Source: Paramacrobiotus metropolitanus
Lineage: Eukaryota; Tardigrada; Eutardigrada; Parachela; Macrobiotidae
DNA length: 64,000 nt
Assembly: GCF_019649055.1 (NCBI RefSeq)
Contig: NW_026570430.1
Location: 1-64,000 of the forward strand
Direction: 5' to 3'
The translations under genes were made by a program, and so were the position numbers. Position 1 is the first letter of the stretch, and each line of letters begins with the position of its first letter. Under the pieces are notes generated by a model, which was not told the DNA's origin, searched no databases, and saw only the letters and a program-made list of their open reading frames with translations. This document shows, piece by piece, positions 45,501-57,350 of the stretch.

Positions 45501-46989
45501 AAGGCTTTATGTCTAGAGCTCATAGATCTGTACTTCATGAAAAAACCTTTTTCAAACCCGTGGAGCCTACAAATCGCATAAATAACATAATGGCGAGGGG
45601 TGTCGGCAGCCGTCCAGAAAGGCGATTCAGGCTTGGATTTCGGTCGGCGTGGATTATGGTTGGTAAGCCACACCGGCAAATCGGCGATACAATTCGATAG
45701 CGATGACGCTGCACACTCCATCCAAAACCGCCAGGATCAAATGATTTAGACTGCCAACGTCCAACGTTTGCAAGTCATATTCGCTATGTTCACGTAGAAG
45801 TGACCTAAGACGTGTGGGCTCCGTAGTAGAGAGCTTCTGGAACCTACAACGAGCCACATTCTCGTGGTGATTACAGTTTACATAGAATACACTGCTAAAA
45901 TATGGATTCTAATTAAACATGTAATTAATGATGTATGACTATGTCTATGGGCGTCCACACTGAACCGTCGTCGGAGCACCGCTGGTGAAGTTCTACAATC
46001 GAGCACAAAATCATTCTGGTTGCTATTACGCGATAATCAATACCTGGCGGATCGAAACGAAATAAGAAAGCTACAGTATTTCATAAAATAATACGAGAAC
46101 GTTGTCGTCTCTCTTCCGATAACAATCGCTTGATTCGAACAAACGAAAGTTATATCGTTACTCTTGCTCTACGACGGTTCAGGCCGTCAGAGATTGTGAG
46201 TAGAAGTATACATAATTATAATATACATGTATTATACAGGCCCTGCTTTGATCCGCCCGAAAGTCCGACTTTTAAAACGTTTAGCGGCACAACTTCAGGC
46301 ACAACAACAACAACGATACACGATTGATTTCGAAGATCTTGATTAGCTGACAAATTTGGTAATGGTTGGGGATGAAGTGACTGAGTGTGAGGATCTTGGT
46401 GCTACTGGTCAGAGTCGCTTGTAGCATAGCAGGCAGTTTCGCTTCCGCTTCCTGGTGCAGACGGAAATCGAAAGGTAAAAATCCTTTTTGAACTCGACAA
46501 TTGATCTCCACATGACAAATCGGCAGAGTTTGCGATACTTCCATAACACTGCTCCACAATGAACACTCTGTAGACGATTAAAAATTAAGATAATAATATT
46601 ACCTTTACCGTCGCTGATGCGTTGGTGCTACGAATCGACATAATTTGCACGACTAATGTAATGAAAGTGGTGCCTACGAAACTCCAGTTGCTCAAACTGA
46701 AAGGATCCTGCTCTAGCTGGACGAAAATGAAAAGGTGGAGAGAATGCTTATTATAATTCTTAAAATTTAATACTAGGGTTGTTCAATTGCTCTGTGTCAG
46801 CTTACGCGCAAGCGGGACGTCCAACGCGTATGCAGGTAAGCGATTTATGTATGTAGTTTAGCGCAAACCACAATTCTGAATATTTTGAGGGCACTCGTGA
46901 GTCATGGGCATGGTTACTGAGCATGGCTATGTGCTGTACACAGTGAGTGAGCAGTTGACCTCTCCTATTATTGGCTTACACGTAGCGTA

Positions 46990-48540
46990 CTGGGTGTCCA
47001 AACAAAATGTCGGTCTGTTCCTTGAAGTGTTGCGGGTCTTTCCAGCCTTTAATTGACAGCTTTATAATTTCCTTTGAAAGAGCAGTGTTCGTTCCATATA
47101 AAAAATAGAAAAAACCAACAATATACAAAGCTCTGAATTTTTTACGAATTCTTTGGAAAAAATGGGTGGAGCTGGAGGATGTCCCGGAAACCCAAATTCA
47201 AATTTGCCGTTATTCGACGAAGTATTTTCATGGGTGTAACTTTACTATTTCGGGTAGGGAAGATGTTTCTTGTTTTTATCCTCGTAAAAAACTGTGACCT
47301 TTACTGGATGTGTTTGGGCTAGAAGCGGCAAGCACAAAACCCCGCACATATGATTCTCGTGAAATCAGCTAGCCGGTGGTTTAATAATAAATTCCTCTCT
47401 GACGCTTCAGAAACTGATAAGGCTTGAACGTATTTTTGTAAGAGCATTTAGCTACTTATATTTATCATCCAATTCGGCTTATCTGGTTGCAGCCTGTTTT
47501 GCAGCAAAAAGTTTTCTCTAAAATAAGCGAAAAAGTCTGATAAAAAACTTACAGTTTTTCGAAAAGCCACAAAATGCGGGAACTGCATAGCTCATTCAGA
47601 GCATGCACCATGCCAACAACTGTTGTTCTTTGACAAGCAGAAGGTCTTCGCTTCGTAAATCAGCTGAAGAAATAAAATATTGCTTTCTGGAAAAAAAGTA
47701 TCACCAGATTCACAAATTTGCGAGCTGGGACAAAATAAAATTCCACATGTTTTTAATTAACACCGTTATTAATATGCACAATTTAATTTTGTGACATGGG
47801 GAGGAGTGGATAGTACGTACTCATCCGTTTATCTTACTGTTTACTTGTACGCCTTCTCCTACGTCACTGCTGATGTTGTTATCTGGTCCTATCTCTCGTG
47901 TTTGATTTGCTGTTCTCTAAATCCTCTCGACACGTATGATGCTGTGTTTCTAGCCTATAAATTCTCATGTTGTTCCTAATATCGGCATCAGTCTCGTGAC
48001 TACTGATCTTGAGACTTTTCTTATTTCTGACTTCCAAGTGTTGAGGAATGCGTTGTGAATTGGATTAAAGGGACAGCATTTTCTAAGGGTTATCTTGATG
48101 TTCATGATCCAAGTCTGATCTTAGCATAGGAAACCGCAGTATGCTCGTGTCACAATCGACCTTCGCCCTTATCTGATCCTCGCATAGACCGAGACCGGGA
48201 GTGAGAAGTAAGGCATTCGTTCGTGTAATTCGCAGGGCTCCTTATAGGGATTCCTGGTTCCTGTGTTCCTGTTCGTTCCTCCATCATTCCTCCAAGTTGT
48301 CTTCGCTATACCAGTTTGAGAGAGAAGAGTGCTCATACCGCTTTGCGTGGCTGGGAAGTGGTTTAAGCAGTCTTTCATTGTACTGACGGTCTTAAATACG
48401 ACATTTGTGAAATAAATTTCAGTGTTTCTAGTAGCTAATTAAATTTTCTATCGAACGACTCTAACTACTTTACGGTAGGACAAATGGTTCGCGAGAAACA
48501 AACCAAAACAGGAAACCGACATTTTGTTCGGCCACCCGGG
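46990..48540. mobile_element. TA-flanked inverted-repeat element, non-autonomous (Tc1/mariner-like?)
   Basis: The left end CTGGGTGTCCAAACAAAATG (46990) and the right end mirror (CATTTTGTTCGGCCACCCGGG, ending 48540) are imperfect inverted repeats of about 26 bp, flanked by TA on both sides (46988-46989, 48541-48542). Unit 4's intron 1 is longer than those of units 3 and 5 by about this amount. The 1551-bp inside has no transposase motif. TA duplications point to Tc1/mariner, but the end sequence alone does not settle the family. Confidence 0.6.
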
Positions 48541-48850
48541 TACGTAGTTTCGATATCCATATTCCATACTCGTACTGCGTACATGTCGTTCACACAAGCA
48601 GAATTACGTACGCTCGAACTCCTGAAATTGCAGTTTCTCCACAGCCAGAAAATTTAATTCTGGAAGATTGTAGTTGGGGGATTGTACAATCAAAATAACA
48701 GAAAAGTGGAAGCGCCGCGATACATCATTAAGAAAACAACCGAAATCCATACTTGCAAGTTGTGCTCAACTAACTCAAGTAACACGGTCGTGGTGTTTTT
48801 CGGAAATAAAATTAAACTGAAACGTTTAGTGGATCGCTATTAGTACAGTT

Positions 48851-49035
48851 GTTAGAGCGGCAGCCGCTCTCTGTAGGATCGTTAAATAAAACATTCCGAT
48901 ACAATTTGTATGCTTTGCCGATAGCCTAGTGGTGCCTCTCTCGGCCTTAGAGTATGGAGGTTGTGGGTTCGATTCCCTCAATCGGCAGATTTTTTCCGAA
49001 GTTCTATACGATCCTAGCACATCCCTTGCCCAGTG
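48851..49035 (+). mobile_element. tRNA-derived SINE
   Basis: Absent from the aligned intron in units 3 and 5, which run directly from GTACACCTAATT to GCTCGT. The insert contains a tRNA-like head: a 7-bp acceptor-type pair TTGCCGA (48912) / TCGGCAG, an A-box TAGCCTAGTGGT and a B-box GGTTCGATTCC. The anticodon arm does not fold well, so it is not a working tRNA gene. Both pol III promoter boxes are present. Confidence 0.6.
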
Positions 49036-49661
49036 CACACATATTTCTTGCTCGTATCTGTTTATCAAAATGTCAGCCAGCATTGTTTAGTAATAAAATA
49101 TGCCGTGCTGAAATACTGCTCTTACCTTCGGGCTCTTCCTTGGTGGTGCATGTCCAGAAGAGAAAAAATGTCGGCAAGCAGGTGATGCGGTATACTGGAA
49201 AGGTCCACCATTTTCAAAACTTTTGGATGTCTCGTTCCTTGGGTTATGATAAGACAGATGAAAAGTGGGCGATGTCAGTAAACAGTACCCAGCGCAACTA
49301 CATATAGATACAGAGTACAGTGTACAAAATTTAATTCGACCATCACATACAAAACAGTAAGTACGGTACCATAAAGTTATTTGTCTGAGGAGTGCCTGAT
49401 GTGAGGCTCTATTACATAGCTTTTTTTTTAGCAATTTTGGATTTCATTCGCTCCAGGATGCATGCATTTAACTAGCTAGACAAAGCTTCAGGCGGACAAA
49501 AGGTCAGTTCTGCGGTATTATTACGAACAACGAAAAGTTAAAATTCTTTCTACAGGCGTCCGGAGCCAAGTGTTGCAGTGACCATTGTAGCGGTTCCCGA
49601 TAGCTCACGTGAAAGCGGACATACCGGTGTTTATAAGGTTCGAACATGCTGTAATATTATT

Positions 49662-49688
49662 ATTCATTCATTCATTCATTCATTCATA
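49662..49688. repeat. (ATTC)n microsatellite
   Basis: About six perfect ATTC units. Confidence 0.9.
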
Positions 49689-49770
49689 TATCAAGAGCAG
49701 ACAACCCGGTTAACGGGACTTCAACGTCTGGTCGGTAAAAAACAGCTAAAGGTTAACAACAAAAAAGAGA

Positions 49771-50022
49771 TTATTCGAACAGATCAATCGTTTTCAGAGC
49801 AAACTTAAAGAAGCCAACACCGCTAACATTGAGTATCTCCATATTGATTTTTTGAATCCGCTCAAACACGTTCATCAGACGCATTGCCAACGTACTTTCT
49901 CCAATTTTCTTCTTTGCTCTGGCTTGGATTCGCTTTGGTTTCCCGAGGTTATACTGGGACGACAAGTCCTTGAAGGCAACTGATGCTAGTACGTACGCGT
50001 CACCTGCTTCGTAGTCAGACAT
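49771..50022 (-). CDS. hypothetical 83-residue protein, MSDYEAG family
   Basis: Starts MSDYEAGDAYVLASVAF and continues with a basic stretch (KPKRIQARAKKKIGES) and TLAMRLMNVFERIQKINMEI to a stop. The same start codon context and first residues occur upstream of F-box copies 3 (41002) and 5 (about 54976), but only here is the frame long. It lies about 560 bp upstream of F-box exon 1 of unit 4 on the same strand. It could be a small separate gene or an upstream exon of the unit. I recognise no domain. Confidence 0.35.
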   Translation of the reverse strand: MSDYEAGDAYVLASVAFKDLSSQYNLGKPKRIQARAKKKIGESTLAMRLMNVFERIQKINMEILNVSGVGFFKFALKTIDLFE

Positions 50023-50511
50023 TAATTTTGTGTTAGCACCGGTTGTACTACGTATTTCCAGGAATTGTCCTTTTCTGCGCCTCGTAATCTAGTGACCTCG
50101 CTGAGAACGAAAAATATCGACATATTTACTTGTTCTACCCGTTTGTGGATACGACATACAATTAATCGACAAAAATTCTGCGACATTCTTTAGTTCCTTA
50201 ATTACCTTCTCCAGCACTGCGCGTTGTCCAACGAATGAAAGAAACAAACAGACATTGAAGACCAAAAAATGATTGCCGAAAACACGTCATAGTACCGCAA
50301 TGCACTGAATACGGTACAAGCGTTCCAGCGAAGCGATCAACAAATCAGAAAAAGATAAAAATCAATGATAAAGAACTAGAAGTATCAATTGAAAACATGT
50401 ACAGACTGCAAACTACCCCTTTTGGCCAGTTTTTGCATCTCCAGAACGGAAGTAGAATGTGTGAGAATTAAGAGTCTAAAGCACATAAGGTCGATACAAA
50501 TACAGTATATA

Positions 50512-50702
50512 GGGGCAAAAGTAAACGTGTTCCACCGTTCCCCTGTACTGCTGCCGTCACCCGACTGGAGTTTGGCGTTGTGGCTGAACATGGCGCTTAC
50601 GTACCGCGCCAGATTTAACCATAGGTATTGCCGTAACGTCACACTCCAGGCGGGTGACGGAAGCAGTACAGGGGAACGGTGGAACGCGTTTACTTTCGCC
50701 CC
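50512..50702. mobile_element. 191-bp inverted-repeat MITE
   Basis: Arms of about 60 bp mirror each other: GGGGCAAAAGTAAACGTG on the left and its near-exact inverse on the right, including CCCCTGTACTGCTGCCGTCAC / GTGACGGAAGCAGTACAGGG. Flanks read TATATA and TTATAT, so the target duplication is unclear (TA-rich). It lies in the 3' flank of F-box copy 5 and is absent there in units 3 and 4. Confidence 0.8.
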
Positions 50703-50846
50703 TTATATGAAAAAAACTTTTTAAAGCCTCTGGAGGTCCCCTAATTCCCGTTTCATTTATAGGTAAGTAAAATTACGGGCTGCTCTGGGCCGTCCAGGGC
50801 GGCGTCCGCGATGGAGGCTCTGACATCCGACCTTGCCCGACGCGTA

Positions 50847-53800
50847 TTATGGTTGGTACGCTAAATTGGCAAAACGGCGATATTGTTCGATAGCGATCGC
50901 GTCGCAGACTCCATCCAAAACCGCCAGCGTCAAACGATTTAGGTTGTTCACATCCAACATCTGCAAGTCATTGTAACTGCCTTCTGCTAAAAGAAGAGCT
51001 GTGGGCTCCGTAGAGAGATTTTGGAACCTGCAACGCGTCAGTATTTGGGAGTTATCACAGTTCACACAAATTCGCGCACTGTTAAGTGAATTACAATTGG
51101 ACATAAAACTTAATTTGAGTGTTGACATCGAGCCGTCGCAGGTTTAGGAAGAAGTTTGACACAGTTAGGGACGGGTGAAGAACTAGCCGTGGAAACATTC
51201 AGTTTCAGCACGCTCTGCGTTCAGTACGTGTGTAGACGAATACCGTACGTCTAGTATCAACAGTGGTTATGAAAACCATTTACAAAGGGAGATGAATTAC
51301 TTATCGCTGTCAGAGCGCTATCGCTAGCAAATGGATGCGCATTTGCGTAGTTTATTTATCCACAGTTTATCAGGTACTTCATCGCCAGCTTTCGCCACAC
51401 AGTTAGTGAACGGCCTGTTATTTAGTTAGTTAGGTAGTGAGTGTGAAACTTTTCCGCTGTTTTATGTCGTCAGACCCACTGATAGTGAGTCTTACATGCG
51501 TATTGTACATGGATTGTACGAGCACAAAGTCATTTTGTTGCGCTTTACGGCTGATTGAGATCTGGTGGATCGAAACGGAATACGGCATACTGTAGGCATT
51601 AAAATATTATGATTGTGTTGTTCTGTAACTTCCGGTAGCCATCGCCTGATTATTCACACGCATCGCAAAAGATGTACACACAATCTGGCTACCTGATTGT
51701 ATGTATTACACAGAACCTGCAACCGCTTCGATCCGGGCCCTGGATCCCGACGTTTAAAACGTCTAGCGGCAAAAAGCATAGGAAATGGTGGGAAGATCGG
51801 TTGACAGCTGCTTTAGTACTGGACGCGTCATAGTTTTCAAACTTTAACCGGCTACTACACAGTAGCCGGTTACTGTGCGCACGTAACACGTTTTGAGTTT
51901 AGTCAAGGTAATCTTTGAGCACTAGAAAGTGGAAACAGCGAAACAAGTGAGCTACAATAGTTACAAGAACCTTGTAATATTACTTAATGGCTCGCAATGG
52001 TGGTTTTTCTTGCGAGATGGGTGTACTTGGTTGAAACATCCGGTTAAGTGTTTTATGGTTAACTATTAGAAGGATGAGTCTTACACATTAATCACACATC
52101 GAAACATCAGCAGGTAATGATAGTGGCAGCTGATCTCGCCTCCGCTGTGGCAGTAGTCTAAGCAGCCTTTGACCGTAGATTCGACCCTACGCCGGGTCTC
52201 ATCACTGACTGCAGAGCATCCATGGCTTACAGCCGTTATTAAACTGTGAAAGATGTCCTTCTGGTCCGCATGGCAGTTCAAGTCGGCCCGGGCGATGGTC
52301 ACGGGCAGAAGAGTGCTCGAATGAAAGAGGCTTCCACCAATTGCATCGTAGTCAGCCACGTTGCGGATCGTGTAACTCACCAGGCGCAGCCACTGACAGC
52401 GCTGGCTGCTCCACAGCAGTGATAAATTACACTTATACCTATATTGGCAACATCGTAACAACAGAGCTCGATGCATTTCCCCATAATTGCCGCCGTGCCA
52501 GGAATCGGGAAGTACTTCATCGCTACGATGCCACAACCACGGATACAAACCGTCTCCACTTCGCAGTCTTTCAGGCACAACAACAACAACGATACATGGT
52601 TGTTTTCGAAGATCTTAATTAACTGACGAATTTGGTAATGGTTGGGAATGAAGTGACGAAGTGTGAGGATCTTTGTGCGACTTGTAAGAGTCGCTTGTAG
52701 CATAGTTGGTAATTTCGCTTCCGCTTCCTGGAGCTGACGGAGATCGAACGCTACATAACCGCCTTTTTGAACTCGACAGTTGATCTCCACATGAGAATTC
52801 CGCACACCTTGCGATATAACCGTATTCCACAATGAACACACTCTGTGAACAGTTAAATATTACGACTCTTACTGACATTGGTACGAGGATGCTACAAAAC
52901 AGTCTTACGGGGAATACTACGCTGAATGGGTTCAAAACTTAGGTTGCGCAAAACTTCGGTATGTCTGCGAAAATGCAAAGTGAGGTGAAGACCCCCCGAG
53001 GTTTCTAACGTGCGCTATCCCGAGGGGTCAACTGCTCCGTGTAAGCTTCATGCGACGCGTAAGCGGCAGCCGCCCAAAAACGCGACATAACAGGAATCCA
53101 TTTAACTTTACTTAAACCAGATTTCTGTGATAGCGTATCAGCTTGCCTTGTGATATTGTATCAGCGTATCACTAACACAGCGTCAGGACCCTGTGTTAGT
53201 GTGCCGGTACATGGTATCAAATTCTGGCACACGTGCTAAAGCTTTCGCTTTCGCGCACTCCCAAATACTTTTTTATTTTTTCCATTGTTTTACGACATTC
53301 TATAGCCAAGAGGTTTTTATACATTGACCTGCGAACTGCTCGTACGCGCAACATCCGGTTGGGGAGTTATCGAAATTCCAAAAGTTGAAATGCACGGAGG
53401 CGTACCAAAAAAATGTCATAAACAAACGCAAAAATCGTTTGGGAGTGCGTGAAAGCGAAAGTTCCAGCAAATGTACCCGAATTTGGTGCCATGTACATGA
53501 TGTGCCGGCTTCGCGGCACCTGGTACCAAATTTGGGTACATGGTGCCCTAGCGGCCTAGCCGGTACATGGTATACCATGTACGCCGATCGGCGTCGCATG
53601 CGCACATCAGCAAAAATTCTTGTGCAGATAAGTTCGTATGATTATTTGGACCAGATTTTACATACAGAGTACGCACACTCAACATGTATGGTACGGTACC
53701 ACGTAAATTATCGGATTGAAGCAAAAAAAATTGACAGCGGTACAATTTCATCTAGCTGCTATAGTAAGTTATCAGAAAAAGGTAATCTTGGTTTGGACGA

Positions 53801-54473
53801 CAATTCACATAACATTTATGGCATTTCATGCATTAAACAATTATAATGATTTTGCATTTGTTCCACTTCAATGTTTGGTTTCTTTCTTGGCACGCAAGTA
53901 CGCTGACCTTATGCTTTATTGCTAAGCTTTGTTAGAATTTTATCCGTTGTGCCCGACCCGGGGCGTTTACAGCTACACAAAGCAGCTGACCTTTCCCATA
54001 ACTGGGATACACATTGCGCACGTAAGTTCGATATCCAAACTCGTACATGTCATTCCGATAAGAAGGACTACGCTCAAACTCCTGAGATTAGAGTTTTTCA
54101 ACAGCAAAAAAAATTAATTCTCGGGAATTGTATTTTGGGGATTGTACAATCAAAATAATAGAAAAGTGGAAGAGCCATGATACATCGTTCAGGAAACAAC
54201 CGAAAATCCATACTTGCAAGTTGTACTCAAATGGCACGGCCGTGGTGTTTTCCGGAAGTGAAATTAAACTAAAACGTTGAGTGGATCTCTATTTGTACAC
54301 CTAATTGCTGCTCGTATCTGTTTATTCAAGATGTCAGCCCCGCATTGTTTAGTATTAAGATATGCAGTGCTGAAATACTGCTCTTACCTTCGGGCTCTTC
54401 CTTGGTGGTGAATGTCCAGATAAGAAAAAATGTCGGCAAGCAGGGGATGCGGTAGATTAGAAAAGTCCACCAT
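50847..54473 (-). pseudogene. F-box family gene, copy 5 (three exons, one frameshift)
   Basis: Exon 1 (54473-54388): MVDFSNLPHPLLADIFSYLD then HHQGRAR, donor GTAAGAG. Exon 2 (52842-52085): after TTCACAG, starts VCSLWNTVIS; ends at GTAAGA. Exon 3 (51078-50847): after TTAACAG, CVNCDNSQ … CRFQNLSTEPT … NLNRLTLAVLDGVCDAIAIE and a YQP end. All splice sites are good and in phase. In exon 2, near 52548, seven bases are missing after the DCEVET codons (sisters continue ENALYPW), which shifts the frame; both halves stay open on either side. It is the cleanest view of the family's exon structure. Confidence 0.8.
53171..53590. repeat. interspersed inverted-repeat element (R3)
   Basis: GCTTTCGCTTTCGCGCACTC near 53245 and its mirror near 53440-53462 form the arms; outer words GTACATGGTATC and GGTACCAAATTTGGGTACATG add to the symmetry. 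A second copy (GCTTTCGCGCACTCCGAATC onward) fills intron 2 of F-box copy 7 at about 58370-58545. A small hairpin ACTAACACAG / CTGTGTTAGT lies at 53171-53200. No coding content. Confidence 0.55.
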
Positions 54474-55611
54474 TTTCAAAACTTTTGGATGTCTCGTTGC
54501 CTGAGTTATGATAAGACAGATGAAAGGTGGGCGATGTCAATAAACAGTAACACAGCGCAACGGGATACTGATACAGAGAGAGTACAGAGTAAAAACTTTA
54601 ATTCGACTACCACATACAAAACAGTAAGTTACGGTACCTCAAAATTTTAGTTTTCGAAGTGCCTGGTGGGGTCTGCTGCGCAGCTTTTTTAGCAGTTTCA
54701 GATTTCATTCGCTCCAGGGTGCATGCATTTAGCTAGAGAAACTTTCAGGTGGACAAAAGGTCAGTTCTGCGGTATTGTTACGAACAATGAAAAGGCATTC
54801 TTTCTACAGGCGTCCTTAGCCAAGTGTTGCAGTGACCATTGTAGCGATCACCATTGTAGCTTATGTAAAAGCGGACAGACCAGTGTGTCACACTCAGAAG
54901 GTTCGAACATTCTACATTATAAAAGAATGAATTGGTGCTAGTATGTACTTTTGATATCTACTTCGTGGTCAGACATTTGTGTAAGCACTATGTAGTTCCG
55001 GGGATTGCCTTATTCTGCACCTCGTAGCCTTGTGACCTCCTTGAGAACGAAAAATATCGACACAATTATTTACTTGTTCCATCTCAGCTTGTGGTGTGGA
55101 TTCTATGTGTACAATTAAACGACAAAAAAAACCTGCCTAGCTATGTGAAGTTGTGAGCTACCACCCCACGCTTCCCTGTGCATTCCTTGTTGTGAAGCCG
55201 CTGAACGTACATAATTCCCAGTAAGGAAATGCAACACACAGCTTTTGTAGCTTTTATTTGTGAAAACGAATAAGTAAGAATGAAACAGTTTATTAATGCT
55301 CCGCTCCATTCTGAGTCAATCTTCATAAAGTTAACGACTCAGCTGAGCAAGAGCAATAAATCTAAAATGTATATCTACTGTAGTTTTTCTTCAACTGCTT
55401 TCGAATTCGTCTGAAACCGGCTGACATTACAAACCATGCGAGTGATGCGACAATCCTCCGGTAAAATGCGGCACGTATGCCTGTACTGCCCTAAAGTATG
55501 GGTAGAACGTCCCGGCCGAATACGTAGTATAGGCATGCGCATCCCTTGCATGTTTGGGGCTTTACGCAAACTTCAGTTTTGTTCTGGTAATCGGTATGTA
55601 CCTTTGCATAT

Positions 55612-55855
55612 TTGTTTTTGAAGACGTTGAGTAGCTGACGAGTTTGGTAATAGTTGAAAATGAAGTGGCGCAGTGTAAGGATTTTTGTGCGACTGGTAAA
55701 GGTTGCTCGTAGCATAATCAGGCAGTTTCGCTTCCGCTGCCTGTAGCAGACGGAAATTGTATGGAATGCAACCGCATTTTTGACGTCGGTAGTTGACATC
55801 CACACAACTATGAGGCCTACTTTGCGATATAACAGTATTCCACGATGAGCACACC
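55612..55855 (-). pseudogene. F-box family fragment (copy 6), start of exon 2 only
   Basis: After a TTCACAG acceptor it starts VCSSWNTVISQSRPH and matches the first third of exon 2, with one extra base near the AKLP codons that shifts the frame. It stops near 55612, where the upstream flank of unit 5 begins. No exon 1 or 3 is attached. It marks a breakpoint between duplication units. Confidence 0.7.
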
Positions 55856-55859
55856 CTGT

Positions 55860-56471
55860 GAACAGTTAAGTATTATCATGACCTTTATTCACGTTGGTAC
55901 ACAATCTTTAAACAAAAACTTCACGCATAGTTATCAGGAACTTTATTGCACGAGAAATACATACTACATTGAAATTGGTGTCTAGCACCGTCCACAAAAC
56001 TGCGATTGCGAAAAGGATCCTGAAAATTATTACAAGCGCAAGAGTTTGAGCGTAGTTCTCCTTGTTTAAACAACACATACTCGTATGAGTACGGATGCAT
56101 GCCGAAATTACGTGCGTAACGTGCATGATAATTATGCGAGAGGTCAGCTGCTCTGCGTAGTTGTGTAGATTAGCATATTACGAATACAAGAGAACTAGAT
56201 ATCTCGACCATATTTTTTAATGCAAGAATGCAGCGATAAAGTTTGGTGCCCTATCAAAAGTTTATTTAATTTCAGGCTGCGTGTGGGCAGTGTACTTCAT
56301 ATATATGAATTTTGCTGTTTTTAAAATGCCGGGTTACCTTCCCAAAAATAAATTTTTGAAATTACAAATCGGCATTTTCTTCATGCGTTTTTGCCTAGCT
56401 AGTGCATTACTGCCAACCAAAACAACGGAAAAGTGAAAGCGCGGTGATACAACATTGCGACAACAACCAGC
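55860..56471. other. intron-1-like relic of unit 6, no gene
   Basis: Sequence such as ACTCGTATGAGTACGGATGC (56088) and AATTACAAATCGGCATTTTC (56362) matches intron-1 sequence of copy 2 (29760-30070). The F-box exon 1 expected further on is not found. Confidence 0.45.
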
Positions 56472-56645
56472 ATCTTTATTTTTTTTTGAATCACTGATTT
56501 ATTGATCGAATACAAAGACAAGCTTACAATTCACAAAAGAAACATCACATCGTAATATTAACAAACAGCAGAAACATGCGGCCGGATTACAGAGAACTTT
56601 TGATCTAAATTAGCCGAGGCCGGTGCCGTTCCCAGGATGGATTCC
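56472..56645 (-). mobile_element. severely 5'-truncated LINE copy
   Basis: About 170 bp matching the 3' tip of the LINE at 41018-42228 (mirrors AACAGCGGAAACAGGCGGCCG and CCGTTCCCAGGATGGAT). On the minus strand it ends with an A-rich tail (near 56475-56488). Only the last codons and 3' untranslated part are present, the usual result of early stopping in LINE integration. Confidence 0.75.
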
Positions 56646-56999
56646 CGGCATTTTTACTTGTAATTAAGTAACAACATAAATAGCTGAAGTAAATTGTTGG
56701 GCGGAGCGCTATCTGTAGGTATGCCAGCCAGTCCTGAAATTTCCTGCGTATCTGTACAGCGAAAAACATACTAATTCATGTGGTGTGGTTACTGTGGCAT
56801 GTTGTGCGCTAACACTGCGCTAATTGCGCGCTACCTGTACCATTACGCAGAAATTATATCGGTGGGAACTGGAAGGACAAAACATGCATCATGCTCCCGG
56901 AAATGTGGCATTCATTTTCTGAACTGTACCATACTTCTACTGGTAGACAGGATTCGCAAAACGATTTCGCTTTGCACTTGCCACTGCATGCTTCTTAAC

Positions 57000-57350
57000 G
57001 CCGTTCACGCACGCTCCTTCTCATGATCGCCATTCCTTCTGACTCTGCATCCAATCGGCAGTATACTTCCAGGAGCCGGCTAAAATGACAATTTACCGCC
57101 TCTCGTTCCGCGTTCTCTTAGCTCCGCTATTTCGGCAGCTGCTGTTATGCTCCGGGATGTGCTAAGCTTGCTGGTGGTTGCCGTCGAAATTATGCCGCAG
57201 CGGACGTTCGTGCACTGGTCGGTGTCCATTCAATATTCCCGCGGCTTCTCCCTTTTCTCGCCTAAGCCCTGTTTTCATTCCGCCGCTTTTTAGCGTTTCT
57301 TCCTCACACTGTCGTTGTCGTAAACGTGTTGTTGAAGGATGCACTGATTA
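57000..57350 (-). repeat. repeat B copy upstream of fragment 6
   Basis: Matches 44380-44700 and 31290-31480 (CTGACTCTGCATCCAATCGG, GCTCCGGGATGTGCTAAGC, ATGCCGCAGCGGACGTTCG, CAATATTCCCG). The area 56690-56990 before it is a decayed version of other upstream flank sequence. Confidence 0.6.

Larger units (their letters stand above)
45654..49211 (-). pseudogene. F-box family gene, copy 4, internally deleted
   Basis: Exon 1 (49211-49126) is open: MVDLSSIPHHLLADIFSLLD then HHQGRAR with a GTAAGAG donor. Exon 2 starts at 46567, where the usual AGTGTGTTC is two bases short, and its first half runs to about 46288. The second half and the start of intron 2 are gone: the sequence jumps to GCCGCTAAACG, which is intron-2 sequence in copies 1 and 5. 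Exon 3 (45891-45654, after TTTTAGCAG) is open and ends VAYQP. Intron 1 is about 1 kb longer than in sister units because of the element at 46990-48540, and also holds a SINE. Confidence 0.75.

Noticed and set aside
48912-48988. Functional tRNA gene
   Set aside because: The acceptor pair and A/B boxes are present, but the anticodon and T stems do not pair well and the sequence is part of an insertion missing from sister units.
48826-49083. Minus frame with RESNPQPPYSKAERGTT
   Set aside because: A typical false translation of a tRNA-like SINE head.
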